Shown: positions 1 through 7,844, counted from the stretch's first letter. The stretch is 11,407 bases of DNA from Bacillota bacterium (GCA_007120745.1 SKNC01000075.1:1-11407), one strand, 5' to 3'. Notes: generated by a model from the sequence alone, not told the origin. Translations and numbers: made by a program.

Positions 1-93
1 AATTTTATATTTATTTTTTGGACGAATTAATATATTTTGTTATTTACCTTCAGGACAATAGAAAGCTTATTCCAGGGGTTTCGACACATTTTG

Positions 94-125
94 ATAAAAA
101 ATAAATGCACCGGGAAAGCCGGTGC
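94..125 (-). terminator. Intrinsic terminator at the end of the pyr operon
   Basis: Read on the minus strand, GCACCGG and CCGGTGC form a 7-bp GC-rich stem (arms at 119-125 and 107-113) with a 5-nt loop, followed at once by a T-rich tail (ATTTATTTTTT). It lies about 73 nt past the pyrE stop codon, and no further gene is seen before the window edge. It is therefore the natural end of the operon transcript. The remaining bases at 1-93 are AT-rich and show nothing I can name. Confidence 0.88.
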
Positions 126-197
126 TTTAAGAATGAAAAAGCCTGTTATTGGTTTTTTGAGAATTTACTTCTTGAGGTTTTCAAACTGCTTTATCAA

Positions 198-773
198 TTA
201 CGCCGGCTTACGGCTTCCCGGTTTTACCAGGGGAACCCCGCTGGCGCAGAGGGGGCATTGTTCCGGTTCAAAGGTTTCAATATTTACGGACACCAGGCTG
301 GTAAGGGGCACTCCCAGGTCCACCTTGCCACCGCTTCTATCTACAAAGGAAGCCGCACCTGCTACCTGTGCCCCTTCTTGAAGAACCAGGTCGATTACTT
401 CTTTTACCGAACCTCCTGTGGTAACCACGTCTTCTACCACCAGAACCCTTTGTCCTTTAGATATTTTAAAGCCTCTGCGAAAAGCCATCTTTCCTTCTTC
501 CCGCTCCGCAAAAAAAGCGCTGCAGTTCAGCTGTTTCCCCGCTTCATAGGCAATAATAATTCCTCCCATGGCCGGGCCAACCACCAGGTCTATCTGCTGA
601 TTTTGGTACGGCTCTACCAGGTATCCGCAGAGCTCTACATTGTACCGGGGATACTGCAGTACCTGGGCGATCTGCATATACCGCTGGCTGTGCTTTCCGG
701 AAGTCAGCTGAAAATGACCCTCCAGCAAAACTCCGCTTTTTTCAAAAATCTCCAAAACTCGAGCTTCCGACAT
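198..773 (-). CDS. pyrE: Orotate phosphoribosyltransferase, Thermus-type (191 aa)
   Basis: The enzyme transfers the ribose-5-phosphate of PRPP to orotate to give OMP, the fifth step of UMP synthesis, in the cytoplasm. The PRPP-binding motif VVEDVVTTGGS is at residues 112-122. The flexible-loop segment FAEREEGKMAFRRGF (88-102) carries the expected Lys and Arg residues. The C-terminus has CPLC (173-176) and PGSR (185-188), which mark the Thermus-type PyrE group found in many Clostridia. The reading frame stays open to 863, but the start is placed at the ATG at 773. There the protein begins MSEARVLEIF as the family does, and GGAGGGA lies just upstream. The extra upstream codons read as a Lys-rich, non-conserved stretch. 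It is the last gene of the operon, 186 nt after pyrF, and is followed by a terminator. Function and start are both well supported. Confidence 0.95.
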   Translation of the reverse strand: MSEARVLEIFEKSGVLLEGHFQLTSGKHSQRYMQIAQVLQYPRYNVELCGYLVEPYQNQQIDLVVGPAMGGIIIAYEAGKQLNCSAFFAEREEGKMAFRRGFKISKGQRVLVVEDVVTTGGSVKEVIDLVLQEGAQVAGAASFVDRSGGKVDLGVPLTSLVSVNIETFEPEQCPLCASGVPLVKPGSRKPA

Positions 774-870
774 AAAAATATCCCTCCATTTCCCTGATCT
801 TTTTCCAGAAGTTCTTTTACTTATTACAATGTTTAATTTGTTCAAATATTTCTTTTTCAGCACTCAGGCG

Positions 871-902
871 ACAGTTGAGATTCGTCCCCCTGTCTCTGCT
901 GT
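871..902. repeat. Imperfect inverted repeat, REP/RAYT-like hairpin
   Basis: ACAGTTGAGA at 871-880 and TCTCTGCTGT at 893-902 can pair in 9 of 10 positions (8 Watson-Crick, 1 G-U) around a 12-nt loop containing GTCCCCC. The flanking DNA repeats the theme: GTCCCCCTGTCTC at 884-896 and GTCCCCTGTC at 913-922. From memory of the family, such CCCC/CTGTC-rich hairpins resemble short palindromic elements mobilised by IS200-like (REP-associated) transposases. No transposase is present here. It sits in the pyrF-pyrE gap. It could instead be only a local mRNA hairpin. Confidence 0.45.
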
Positions 903-930
903 CTCCAGGACTGTCCCCTGTCTTCACTGT

Positions 931-950
931 TTTCCCTTGTTTTCCCTTGT
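931..950. repeat. 10-bp tandem duplication
   Basis: TTTCCCTTGT occurs twice head to tail (931-940 and 941-950). The preceding TGT at 928-930 could be the tail of a third, degenerate copy. It lies between the pyrF stop and the hairpin element at 871-902. It was probably produced by replication slippage or is part of the same inserted element. No function is evident. Confidence 0.75.
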
Positions 951-959
951 CTGCCTATC

Positions 960-1658
960 TCATTTATTAATTTCAGCCAATATTTTATCCGCAGCTTCTC
1001 CGGGATCCGGAGCCGCGGTGATGGGCCTTCCAATAACCAGGTAGCTGGCTCCCTGGGAAGCCGCTTCTCCAGGGGTATTCACCCGCTCCTGGTCATCCTT
1101 AGAAGACCATACAGGCCGAACTCCAGGGGTTACAACAATAAAGTCCTTCCCGCAGGTCTCCCTGATAATCTGTATTTCCCGGGGGCTGGCCACCACGCCG
1201 TCCAGTTCCGCCCGTTGACAGAGTTCCGCCAGGCTTTTCACCTGCTGTTCCAAAGGTCTCTCTACTCCCAGCTGCCGAAGGGTTTCCTGGTTCATGGAGG
1301 TAAGAACCGTCACGCCAATAATTAAGGGTTTCTCCCGGTTCAGGCGAAGGGCTTCCTCTTGAGCCGATTCCACAGCCTTCCGGAGCATGGCTTCTCCTCC
1401 CTGGGCATGGACATTGAACATGTCCGCTCCCAGCCGTACTGCAGCCGCTGAAGCGGCCCCCACCGTATTAGGGATATCATGAAATTTCAGGTCCAGGAAT
1501 ACCTTGACCCCTTTTCCCTTGATTTCAGAAATAATGGCAGGGCCGTGGCTGTTATAAAGCTGCATCCCTACTTTAAAAAAATCTACCCGGCCTTTTAACC
1601 GGTCCACCAGTTCCAATGCTAGCTCCCGGGTGTCCACATCCAGGGCAACGATAATCAT
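960..1658 (-). CDS. pyrF: Orotidine 5'-phosphate decarboxylase (232 aa)
   Basis: The enzyme decarboxylates OMP to UMP, the final step of the pathway. The TIM-barrel signature is clear: IIVALDV at the N-terminus, the catalytic DLKFHDIP at residues 56-63 (Lys58 and Asp61 in the D-x-K-x-x-D pattern), VTPGVRP in the later barrel, and the phosphate-binding YLVIGRPI near the C-terminus. Length is normal for bacterial PyrF. The frame is open to a GTG at 1667 that overlaps the pyrD stop, but the AAGGAG at 1669-1674 is only 1 nt from that GTG. It is 10 nt from the ATG at 1658, and 7 nt from a TTG at 1661. I therefore place the start at 1658, where the protein reads MIIVALDV. Gap to the pyrD stop is only 5 nt, so translational coupling is likely. 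Confidence 0.95.
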   Translation of the reverse strand: MIIVALDVDTRELALELVDRLKGRVDFFKVGMQLYNSHGPAIISEIKGKGVKVFLDLKFHDIPNTVGAASAAAVRLGADMFNVHAQGGEAMLRKAVESAQEEALRLNREKPLIIGVTVLTSMNQETLRQLGVERPLEQQVKSLAELCQRAELDGVVASPREIQIIRETCGKDFIVVTPGVRPVWSSKDDQERVNTPGEAASQGASYLVIGRPITAAPDPGEAADKILAEINK

Positions 1659-1663
1659 CAATA

Positions 1664-2587
1664 TCACGCTCCTTTTCGGGCTGCACCGATTAATTCCTTG
1701 AATTCACGAATATTATTCTCTATCATGTATCCGGCTATCCCTTCAATAATATCTGGAATTGCCAGGGGGTTAATAAAATTTGCAGTCCCCACTGCCACAG
1801 CAGAAGCCCCGGCCATAATGAATTCCAGGGCATCTTCGGCGGTCATAATTCCTCCCATTCCCACCACGGGGATCCTTACCTTTTCCGACACCTGCCAGAC
1901 CATACGCAGGGCCACAGGTTTTACAGCAGGCCCGGAAAGCCCTCCCAAAACATTTCCTAACACCGGTTTGCGGCTGTGAATATCGATGGCCATGCCCAAC
2001 AGAGTATTAATCAGGGACAGGGCATCCGCCCCTGCCTCCTGGGCTGCCAGGGCCACCCCTGTGATATCGGTCACATTGGGTGAAAGTTTTACAATTAAAG
2101 GTTTCGAAGTAACCGCCCGAACCCCTTTCACCAGGCGGTGGGCACATTCTACATCGGTACCAAAAGCCATGCCCCCTTTTTTTACATTGGGACAGGATAT
2201 ATTTACCTCCAGGCCGCTTACTTCTTTCACCGGATCCAGTTTTTCCGCCAGCCGGATATATTCTTCCTCCAGGTTTCCGGCAATATTTACAATTAAAGGA
2301 ATACTGCTTCCGGAAAAAGTTCTAATTTCTTCATTTATGAAATACTCTACTCCTGGATTCTGCAGCCCCACGGAATTGAGAATCCCCGCAGCGGTTTCTA
2401 CAATCCTGGGGGGAGGGTTGCCCTCTCTGGGTTCAAGGGTGGTACCCTTTACCACCAGGGCGCCCAGCTTCTCAACATCATAAAAAGCACCATATTCTTT
2501 TCCATACCCATAACATCCTGAGGCACTCATCACGGGGTTTTTTAAAGAAATCCCCCCGATTTCCACTGACAAGTCCGGTTGGTTCAT
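1664..2587 (-). CDS. pyrD: Dihydroorotate dehydrogenase 1B, catalytic (FMN) subunit (307 aa)
   Basis: The subunit oxidises dihydroorotate to orotate using FMN and passes the electrons to PyrK, then to NAD+. Class 1B assignment rests on the Cys active-site base in NISCPN (Cys132) and on the neighbouring pyrK gene; class 2 enzymes have Ser at this position. Other family motifs seen are VKGTT (46-50), NSVGLQNPG (71-79), VKLSPN (166-171), and the FMN phosphate region GGIMTAEDA (245-253) with GTANF (267-271). Length is typical. The ATG shares one base with the pyrK stop codon (TAATG), and GGAGGAGG lies within the end of pyrK, so the two subunits are probably made by coupled translation. This is the pyrDB type of some nomenclatures. 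Confidence 0.96.
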   Translation of the reverse strand: MNQPDLSVEIGGISLKNPVMSASGCYGYGKEYGAFYDVEKLGALVVKGTTLEPREGNPPPRIVETAAGILNSVGLQNPGVEYFINEEIRTFSGSSIPLIVNIAGNLEEEYIRLAEKLDPVKEVSGLEVNISCPNVKKGGMAFGTDVECAHRLVKGVRAVTSKPLIVKLSPNVTDITGVALAAQEAGADALSLINTLLGMAIDIHSRKPVLGNVLGGLSGPAVKPVALRMVWQVSEKVRIPVVGMGGIMTAEDALEFIMAGASAVAVGTANFINPLAIPDIIEGIAGYMIENNIREFKELIGAARKGA

Positions 2588-3417
2588 TAAAACACCTCCT
2601 CCAGGGAAAAAGTAGGTCCCTCCACACAGACCCTCTGATAGGAAGTCTTTGGGCCGCTGCTTTCCCCAATTGAAACCTCCAGTTTACTTTCGGAAGAGCC
2701 TTCATTCACCGGAAAAGCACACCCCAGGCAGGCTCCTACACCGCAGGCCATGATTGACTCCAGGGAAACCTCTCCTTTCAGTGACTTTTCCCGGGAAATA
2801 CGGGTTACCTCCTTCAGCATGGAGCAGGGACCGCAGGAGTACAGGCGGTGAAATGATTCCTCCTCCAGCTTTCTTTTCAGCAGTTCCGTAACCCTTCCGG
2901 CAAATCCCCGGGGACCTTCCTCCACAGCTATCTCCGGAGCAATCCCCATAGCTTTGAGGTCTTCTTCCCCCACCAGTTCTTCTTCCTTTCGGGCCCCCAG
3001 CAGCACCTCCAGTTTAATATTCCGTCCCAACAGCTCCCGGGCCAGAAAGTTCAGCGGGGCATAGCCCACCCCTCCGGCTACCATAATTATTTTCTGGTCC
3101 TCTTTCCATTGAGTAAACGGACGGCCCAGGGGACCCATGATTTCCAGGGTTTCTCCCTGTCTTTTTTGCGACAGGATTTCCGTGCCCAGTCCCACCACTT
3201 TATAGGTGATCGAAAGCACCCCCTCCTGCCTGTCCAGGTCATAAATACTGAAGGGCCGCCGCAGCAGAGGATGGTAGCCCCGTTCCTCCACCTTCAGATG
3301 AACAAACTGACCGGGCCTGGCCTCTCCACAGATTTCCGGGGCATGTAAATCAATCCGGAAAAGTGCCGGGCCTTTTTTTTGATGCTGCACGATTTCGCTT
3401 TTACTGGAGAACAGCAT
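2587..3417 (-). CDS. pyrK: Dihydroorotate dehydrogenase electron transfer subunit (276 aa)
   Basis: PyrK is the iron-sulfur flavoprotein partner of PyrD. It moves electrons from PyrD's FMN through a [2Fe-2S] cluster and FAD to NAD+. Seen in order: FAD-binding RRPFSIYD (53-60), a nucleotide-binding GGVGYAPL (115-122), YSCGP (193-197), and the C-terminal cluster motif with Cys225, Cys230, Cys233 and Cys264. The first three Cys have the usual C-x4-C-x2-C spacing. The gap to the fourth is 30 residues, against about 14 as I recall for Lactococcus PyrK, so there is a Ser/Glu-rich insertion (roughly 238-258). The closing YQRVCVEGPTF is canonical. The ATG at 3417 follows AAGGGAG by 10 nt. It starts 148 nt after carB. 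Confidence 0.95.
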   Translation of the reverse strand: MLFSSKSEIVQHQKKGPALFRIDLHAPEICGEARPGQFVHLKVEERGYHPLLRRPFSIYDLDRQEGVLSITYKVVGLGTEILSQKRQGETLEIMGPLGRPFTQWKEDQKIIMVAGGVGYAPLNFLARELLGRNIKLEVLLGARKEEELVGEEDLKAMGIAPEIAVEEGPRGFAGRVTELLKRKLEEESFHRLYSCGPCSMLKEVTRISREKSLKGEVSLESIMACGVGACLGCAFPVNEGSSESKLEVSIGESSGPKTSYQRVCVEGPTFSLEEVF

Positions 3418-3484
3418 GTTATCATAACTCCCTTTTTAAGAATAATCTTAGAAATCTTAGAAATTGACATTTAAACTCTTTCCC

Positions 3485-3526
3485 GCAGGAGAGCAGAAAA
3501 TATGCTTTAACATCTGCGGCTCCTGC
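3485..3526 (-). other. Intercistronic hairpin between carB and pyrK
   Basis: On the minus strand, GCAGGAG then GCAGA pair with TCTGC then CTCCTGC (arms 3513-3526 and 3485-3497). This gives 12 bp with a small internal loop and a 15-nt apical loop. No T-run follows, so it is not a standard terminator. It could slow 3' exonuclease decay, be a processing site, or cause partial termination that changes the ratio of carAB to pyrKDFE. The 148-nt carB-pyrK gap holds nothing else that I can name except a short direct repeat of CTTAGAAAT near 3450-3465. Confidence 0.55.
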
Positions 3527-3565
3527 CAAACCGCCGATATAACGGAAACCTGATACGATTAAACA

Positions 3566-6500
3566 TTAACTGATATACTCTTCAATAGGATTCATCTTAA
3601 AGATTATAGAATTCAACACATTTAGAAGAGCGGCCGCGGTATCCAGTGAGGTCAGGCAGGGAATGGACTGCTCCACAGCCTCCCGGCGAATCTTGAATCC
3701 GTCCCTTTCCGGAGCCCGGCCCTTGGTCAAAGTGTTTATGACCAGCTTAATCTTATCCTCCCGGATTAAATCCAGCAGGTTGGGGCTGCCCTCCTCTATC
3801 TTGTTCACCACGCATACCTCAACCCCCTGGCTGCGGCAGTATTCCGCGGTGCCCCGGGTAGCATAAATTTTATAGCCCAGGTTGGAGAATCCCTGTATCA
3901 GGGAAACCGCTTCGGTTTTATCCTTGTCTGCTATGGTGGCTAGAATACCCCCCTGTTTGGGGACATCCATGCCCGCAGCCTGCAGAGCTTTGTAAAGAGC
4001 TTTGGAATATTCCTGGTCTACCCCCAGAACTTCTCCCGTAGACTTCATTTCCGGTCCCAGGGAGATATCCACCTCAATCATCTTGGCGAAGGAAAATACC
4101 GGGGCTTTGATGGCTACGAATCCACGATTGGGGTGCAGGCCGCTGCCGTACCCCAATTCTTTCAAGGTTTCCCCCATAACCACCTTGGTAGCCAGGTTTA
4201 CCATGGGAACTCCCGTTACCTTGCTGATAATGGGTACTGTACGGCTGGAACGGGGATTCACTTCAATGATATACACCTTTCTGTGGCTCACCACAAATTG
4301 AATATTCACCATACCCTTTACCTTCATTTCCCGGCATATTCGGGTGGCATAATCCACGATAGTGGCTTCCGTTTCAGGGCGGAGGTTTTGAGCGGGATAA
4401 ACAGCGATACTGTCTCCGGAGTGCACTCCAGCCCTTTCTATATGCTCCATGATTCCGGGGATGAATACGTCCTCTCCGTCAGAAACAGCATCTACTTCAA
4501 TCTCAATCCCCTTTACATATTTGTCAATTAAGATGGGGTGTTTGGGAGAAACCCGTACAGCCGTTTCCATGTATGATGTCAGCTGGTGTTCATTAAAGAC
4601 AATCTCCATGGCCCTGCCCCCCAGCACATAGGAAGGACGAATTACCATGGGAAAACCTATTTCCTCTGCCGTATCCCTGGCATCCTGCAGGGAGAACCCG
4701 GTTTTTCCTGCAGGCCTGGGAATATCCAGCTTGTTTAACAGCTGGTCAAACTGCTCCCGGTCCTCTGCCCGGGCAATCTGTTCCACAGAGGTACCCAAAA
4801 TTTTTACTCCCGCCTGATGGAGGGGCTCCACCAGGTTGATGGCGGTCTGTCCCCCAAACTGCACCACCACTCCCAGGGGATTCTCCTGTTCAATTACGTG
4901 CAGAACATCTTCTGTGGTCAGGGGCTCAAAGTAAAGCCTGTGGGCCGTGTCAAAATCAGTGCTCACCGTCTCTGGATTGTTATTGATAATAATGGACTCT
5001 ACACCGGTCTCCTTAAGAGCCCAAACCGCATGGACAGAACAGTAATCAAATTCAATTCCCTGCCCGATGCGAATGGGGCCGGAACCAATAACAATGACCT
5101 TATCTTTCTGAGACTGCTCCGCTTCATTTTCCTGCTCATAGGTGGAGTAGTAGTAGGGCGTCTCCGCATCAAACTCCGCGGCACAGGTATCCACCATTTT
5201 GTACACCGGCTTGATATTCCACCCGTACCGTTTCTCCCTGATTTCCTCCTCTTCCCGGTCCAACAGCAGGCCCATCTCCGCATCGGAGAACCCCAGTTTT
5301 TTAAAGTTCAGCATATTCTCTTCATTTAAACCTTCAAAACCAACCCGTTTGATTTCCTTTTCTCCATCTATTATGTTTTTTATTTTTTTCAGAAAGAAGG
5401 GATCTATTTTGGTAAGCTCATTAATCTCTTCTATGGTCATATCTCTTCTCAGAGCTTCCGCCAGGAGAAAAATTCTCTCGTCATCCGCCTGGACAATCCT
5501 GGTCTTGATTTCCTCCATGGACAGCCGGGAAACACCAGGCAGCAGAAGCCCATAAACCCCGATTTCCAGCGAACGCAGGGCCTTCATCAGGGAGGACTCC
5601 AGGGTCCGGTCAATGGACATGACTTCACCGGTGGCCTTCATCTGAGTGCCCAGTACCCGGTCCGCTTTATAGAATTTGTCAAAGGGCCATCGGGGAATCT
5701 TCATCACCACATAATCGATGGTGGGCTCAAAGCAGGCGGTAGTTTTCCGGGTTACCGGATTCTGAATTTCATCCAGGCTGAGTCCCACGGCAATTTTAGC
5801 AGATACTTTAGCAATGGGATATCCTGTTGCCTTGGAAGCCAGGGCACTGGATCGGCTGACCCGGGGATTTACCTCAATAACATAATAGTCAAAGCTTTCT
5901 GTATCCACCGCAAACTGAACGTTGCATCCCCCTTCAATCCCCAGGGCATGCATGATTTTTATACAGGACTGCCGCAGGCGGTGAAATTCCGTAGTAGTCA
6001 ATGTCTGGATAGGGGCGGTTACAATGCTGTCCCCGGTATGAACCCCCATGGGGTCCAGATTCTCCATCCCGCAGATTACGATACAGTTTCCCCTGCTGTC
6101 CCTCATCATCTCAAACTCCATCTCTTTCCAACCCACCACGCTCTTCTCAATGAGCACCTGGTTAATCCGACTGTAGCGCAGTCCCCGCACAGTGATGGCC
6201 TCCAGCTCCTGCAGGTTGTGGGCAATCCCTCCACCGGTTCCTCCCAGGGTATAAGCGGGCCGGATGATTACAGGATAACCGATGGATTCCGTAAATTCTC
6301 GTGCTTCCTTAAAGGTGGTAACAATGGCGCTTTCCGGGACCGGTTCTCCAATATCCGTCATCATCTGTTTGAAGAGCTCCCGGTCCTCCGCTTTTTTAAT
6401 GGTTTCCAGGGGGGTCCCTAAAAGCTCGACCCCTTCCTCCTCCAGCACTCCCAATTCCGCCAGTTCTACCGCCAGGTTTAACCCGGTCTGCCCCCCCAGG

Positions 6501-6769
6501 GTGGGAAGGAGTCCGTCAGGTTTCTCTTTGCCGATGATTCTGGCCACAAACTCCGCAGTAAGGGGTTCAATATACACCTTATCGGCAATGTGGGGGTCCG
6601 TCATAATAGTGGCTGGATTGCTGTTTACCAGTATTACTTCCTGGATCCCCTCCTCCTTCAGGGCCCGGCAGGCCTGGGTCCCGGCATAGTCAAACTCAGC
6701 AGCCTGGCCGATTACAATGGGGCCAGAGCCGATTACCATCACTTTTTTCAGGTCTTTTCTCTTTGGCAT
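3566..6769 (-). CDS. carB: Carbamoyl phosphate synthetase large subunit (1067 aa)
   Basis: CarB makes carbamoyl phosphate from bicarbonate, ammonia and two ATP. Ammonia normally arrives through a tunnel from CarA. Both homologous ATP-grasp halves are present. The first opens with VMVIGSGPIVIGQAAEFDYA and includes PTLGGQTGLNLA and TLGGTGGG. The second opens with VIVIGSGPIRIGQGIEFDY and includes VQFGGQTAINL and YVLGGRAM. An oligomerisation region lies between them (roughly 400-550). A C-terminal MGS-like allosteric domain (about the last 130 residues, with ATRGTAEY, VVNKIEEG and LVINTLTKGRAPERDG) is expected to bind UMP or other effectors. No key motif appears lost, unlike CarA. The frame opens at a TTG at 6778, but AGGAGG lies almost against it. 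The ATG at 6769 (MPKRKDLKK) has good spacing and is the family start. It begins 16 nt after carA. Confidence 0.97.
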   Translation of the reverse strand: MPKRKDLKKVMVIGSGPIVIGQAAEFDYAGTQACRALKEEGIQEVILVNSNPATIMTDPHIADKVYIEPLTAEFVARIIGKEKPDGLLPTLGGQTGLNLAVELAELGVLEEEGVELLGTPLETIKKAEDRELFKQMMTDIGEPVPESAIVTTFKEAREFTESIGYPVIIRPAYTLGGTGGGIAHNLQELEAITVRGLRYSRINQVLIEKSVVGWKEMEFEMMRDSRGNCIVICGMENLDPMGVHTGDSIVTAPIQTLTTTEFHRLRQSCIKIMHALGIEGGCNVQFAVDTESFDYYVIEVNPRVSRSSALASKATGYPIAKVSAKIAVGLSLDEIQNPVTRKTTACFEPTIDYVVMKIPRWPFDKFYKADRVLGTQMKATGEVMSIDRTLESSLMKALRSLEIGVYGLLLPGVSRLSMEEIKTRIVQADDERIFLLAEALRRDMTIEEINELTKIDPFFLKKIKNIIDGEKEIKRVGFEGLNEENMLNFKKLGFSDAEMGLLLDREEEEIREKRYGWNIKPVYKMVDTCAAEFDAETPYYYSTYEQENEAEQSQKDKVIVIGSGPIRIGQGIEFDYCSVHAVWALKETGVESIIINNNPETVSTDFDTAHRLYFEPLTTEDVLHVIEQENPLGVVVQFGGQTAINLVEPLHQAGVKILGTSVEQIARAEDREQFDQLLNKLDIPRPAGKTGFSLQDARDTAEEIGFPMVIRPSYVLGGRAMEIVFNEHQLTSYMETAVRVSPKHPILIDKYVKGIEIEVDAVSDGEDVFIPGIMEHIERAGVHSGDSIAVYPAQNLRPETEATIVDYATRICREMKVKGMVNIQFVVSHRKVYIIEVNPRSSRTVPIISKVTGVPMVNLATKVVMGETLKELGYGSGLHPNRGFVAIKAPVFSFAKMIEVDISLGPEMKSTGEVLGVDQEYSKALYKALQAAGMDVPKQGGILATIADKDKTEAVSLIQGFSNLGYKIYATRGTAEYCRSQGVEVCVVNKIEEGSPNLLDLIREDKIKLVINTLTKGRAPERDGFKIRREAVEQSIPCLTSLDTAAALLNVLNSIIFKMNPIEEYIS

Positions 6770-6785
6770 CTTTCCCAACCTCCTG

Positions 6786-7844
6786 CTATATTTTCAACAA
6801 CTTTTTAAAACGGGAATAACAGGTTTCTTCTCCCTCCTGAGTGGGTTCCGTAGAAGGGTAGTACTGCACACCCAGAACCGGCATCTCTTCATGGGCGATT
6901 CCTTCAATGGTTCCGTCATGAATGTTTTTCTCAGTAACCTTCAAGCCGGTCTTTTCTATGCTGGATTCCTCCACCACGTATCCATGATTCTGACAGGTGA
7001 TAAAGTTCCTGCCTCCGACCAGGTCCGTTACCGGGTGATTGGTACCCCGGTGACCGAATTTCATTTTTTTACGCTTTGCACCCATGGCCAGAGCAATAAC
7101 CTCCATTCCCACTCCTATACCCAGGGTAGGGAGGCTGTTTATGGCCGGGCTGAGCTCCCGGGCAATACTTTCTATTTTCGGGTCTCCCTCGGGCCCACTG
7201 GAAATAACCAGCCCCCGGGGGTTTGCCTTTAAAATCTCTTCTGCAGCAGTAAAGGCAGGGAATATTTTGACTCCCAGGCCCTCTTTCTCCAGGGCTCCGG
7301 GAAGCCACCTGCCCATACCTAAATCTACAATTACTATGGGATCTTTTTCTTCTCCCAGTGTATAAGACTTAGAATTGGTGACTTTTTCTATCAGCGCCAC
7401 CGGGGCAGTCTGGTATTCCTTCAATACCGCAGGGTCCGCCTCCTCCAGGGCTGCAATCATACCCGGCATAGAACCCTTTTGTCGGATATGCCGGGTCAGT
7501 GCCCGGGTATCTACCTCTACCAGTGCCGGCAAACCATTCTCCTCCAGAAATTTTTCCAGTGTACTCTCCATTCTCCAGCTGCTGGGTTCCGCGGCACCCT
7601 CCCGGAGGACCAGGCCGCAGGCGTGAACCTGGCTGCTGAAAAGTTCTGCGGAGTGAATCCCGTAGTTGCCAATCAGAGGAAATGTCATCACCACAATTTG
7701 ACCCCGGGAGGCAGGGTCCGTTATTATTTCCCCATACATCCCCATGGAAGTGTTAAAAACAACTTCTCCTACTGCCCTGACCCGGCTTCCGAACATCTTC
7801 CCTTGAAAAGAGGTTCCATCAGCCAGCATTAATACTGCGTTCAT
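6786..7844 (-). CDS. carA: Carbamoyl phosphate synthetase small subunit lacking the glutaminase triad (352 aa)
   Basis: CarA normally hydrolyses glutamine and feeds ammonia to CarB. The N-terminal half is well conserved: VVFNTSMGMYGEIITDP (28-44), FPLIGNYGI (55-63), AEPSSWR (85-91) and VDTRALTRHIRQKG (111-124). In the class I amidotransferase half, KFGHRGTNHPV (262-272) and QNHGY (285-289) remain, but the active site is gone. The usual GICLGHQ reads GIGVGME, so the nucleophilic Cys is Gly244 and the glutamine-binding Gln is Glu248. The usual QxHPE reads QYYPS, so His is Tyr329 and Glu is Ser331. The Ser of TDPSY (E. coli Ser47) is Ala45, and NGPGDP is replaced by SGPEGDP with one inserted residue. 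The frame is intact with normal length, which argues for a retained structural or ammonia-tunnel role. It begins 55 nt after pyrC; GGAAGGGG precedes the ATG. The CDS call is firm; loss of glutaminase activity is inference. Confidence 0.95.
   Translation of the reverse strand: MNAVLMLADGTSFQGKMFGSRVRAVGEVVFNTSMGMYGEIITDPASRGQIVVMTFPLIGNYGIHSAELFSSQVHACGLVLREGAAEPSSWRMESTLEKFLEENGLPALVEVDTRALTRHIRQKGSMPGMIAALEEADPAVLKEYQTAPVALIEKVTNSKSYTLGEEKDPIVIVDLGMGRWLPGALEKEGLGVKIFPAFTAAEEILKANPRGLVISSGPEGDPKIESIARELSPAINSLPTLGIGVGMEVIALAMGAKRKKMKFGHRGTNHPVTDLVGGRNFITCQNHGYVVEESSIEKTGLKVTEKNIHDGTIEGIAHEEMPVLGVQYYPSTEPTQEGEETCYSRFKKLLKI

Noticed and set aside
815..844. Possible promoter for pyrE (TTGAAC on the minus strand)
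   Set aside because: No convincing -10 element at 16-18 bp; AT-rich sequence gives such matches easily.
774..863. In-frame 30-codon extension upstream of pyrE
   Set aside because: It is Lys-rich and unlike PyrE N-termini, while the ATG at 773 has GGAGGGA just upstream and the family start sequence.
1659..1667. GTG start of pyrF overlapping the pyrD stop
   Set aside because: The AAGGAG is 1 nt from the GTG, too close; the ATG at 1658 starts at the conserved MIIVALDV.
3460..3475. TTGACA on the plus strand in the carB-pyrK gap
   Set aside because: No plus-strand gene follows and there is no -10 partner at proper spacing.
6770..6778. TTG start of carB three codons upstream of the ATG
   Set aside because: The AGGAGG lies almost against the TTG; spacing and homology favour the ATG at 6769.
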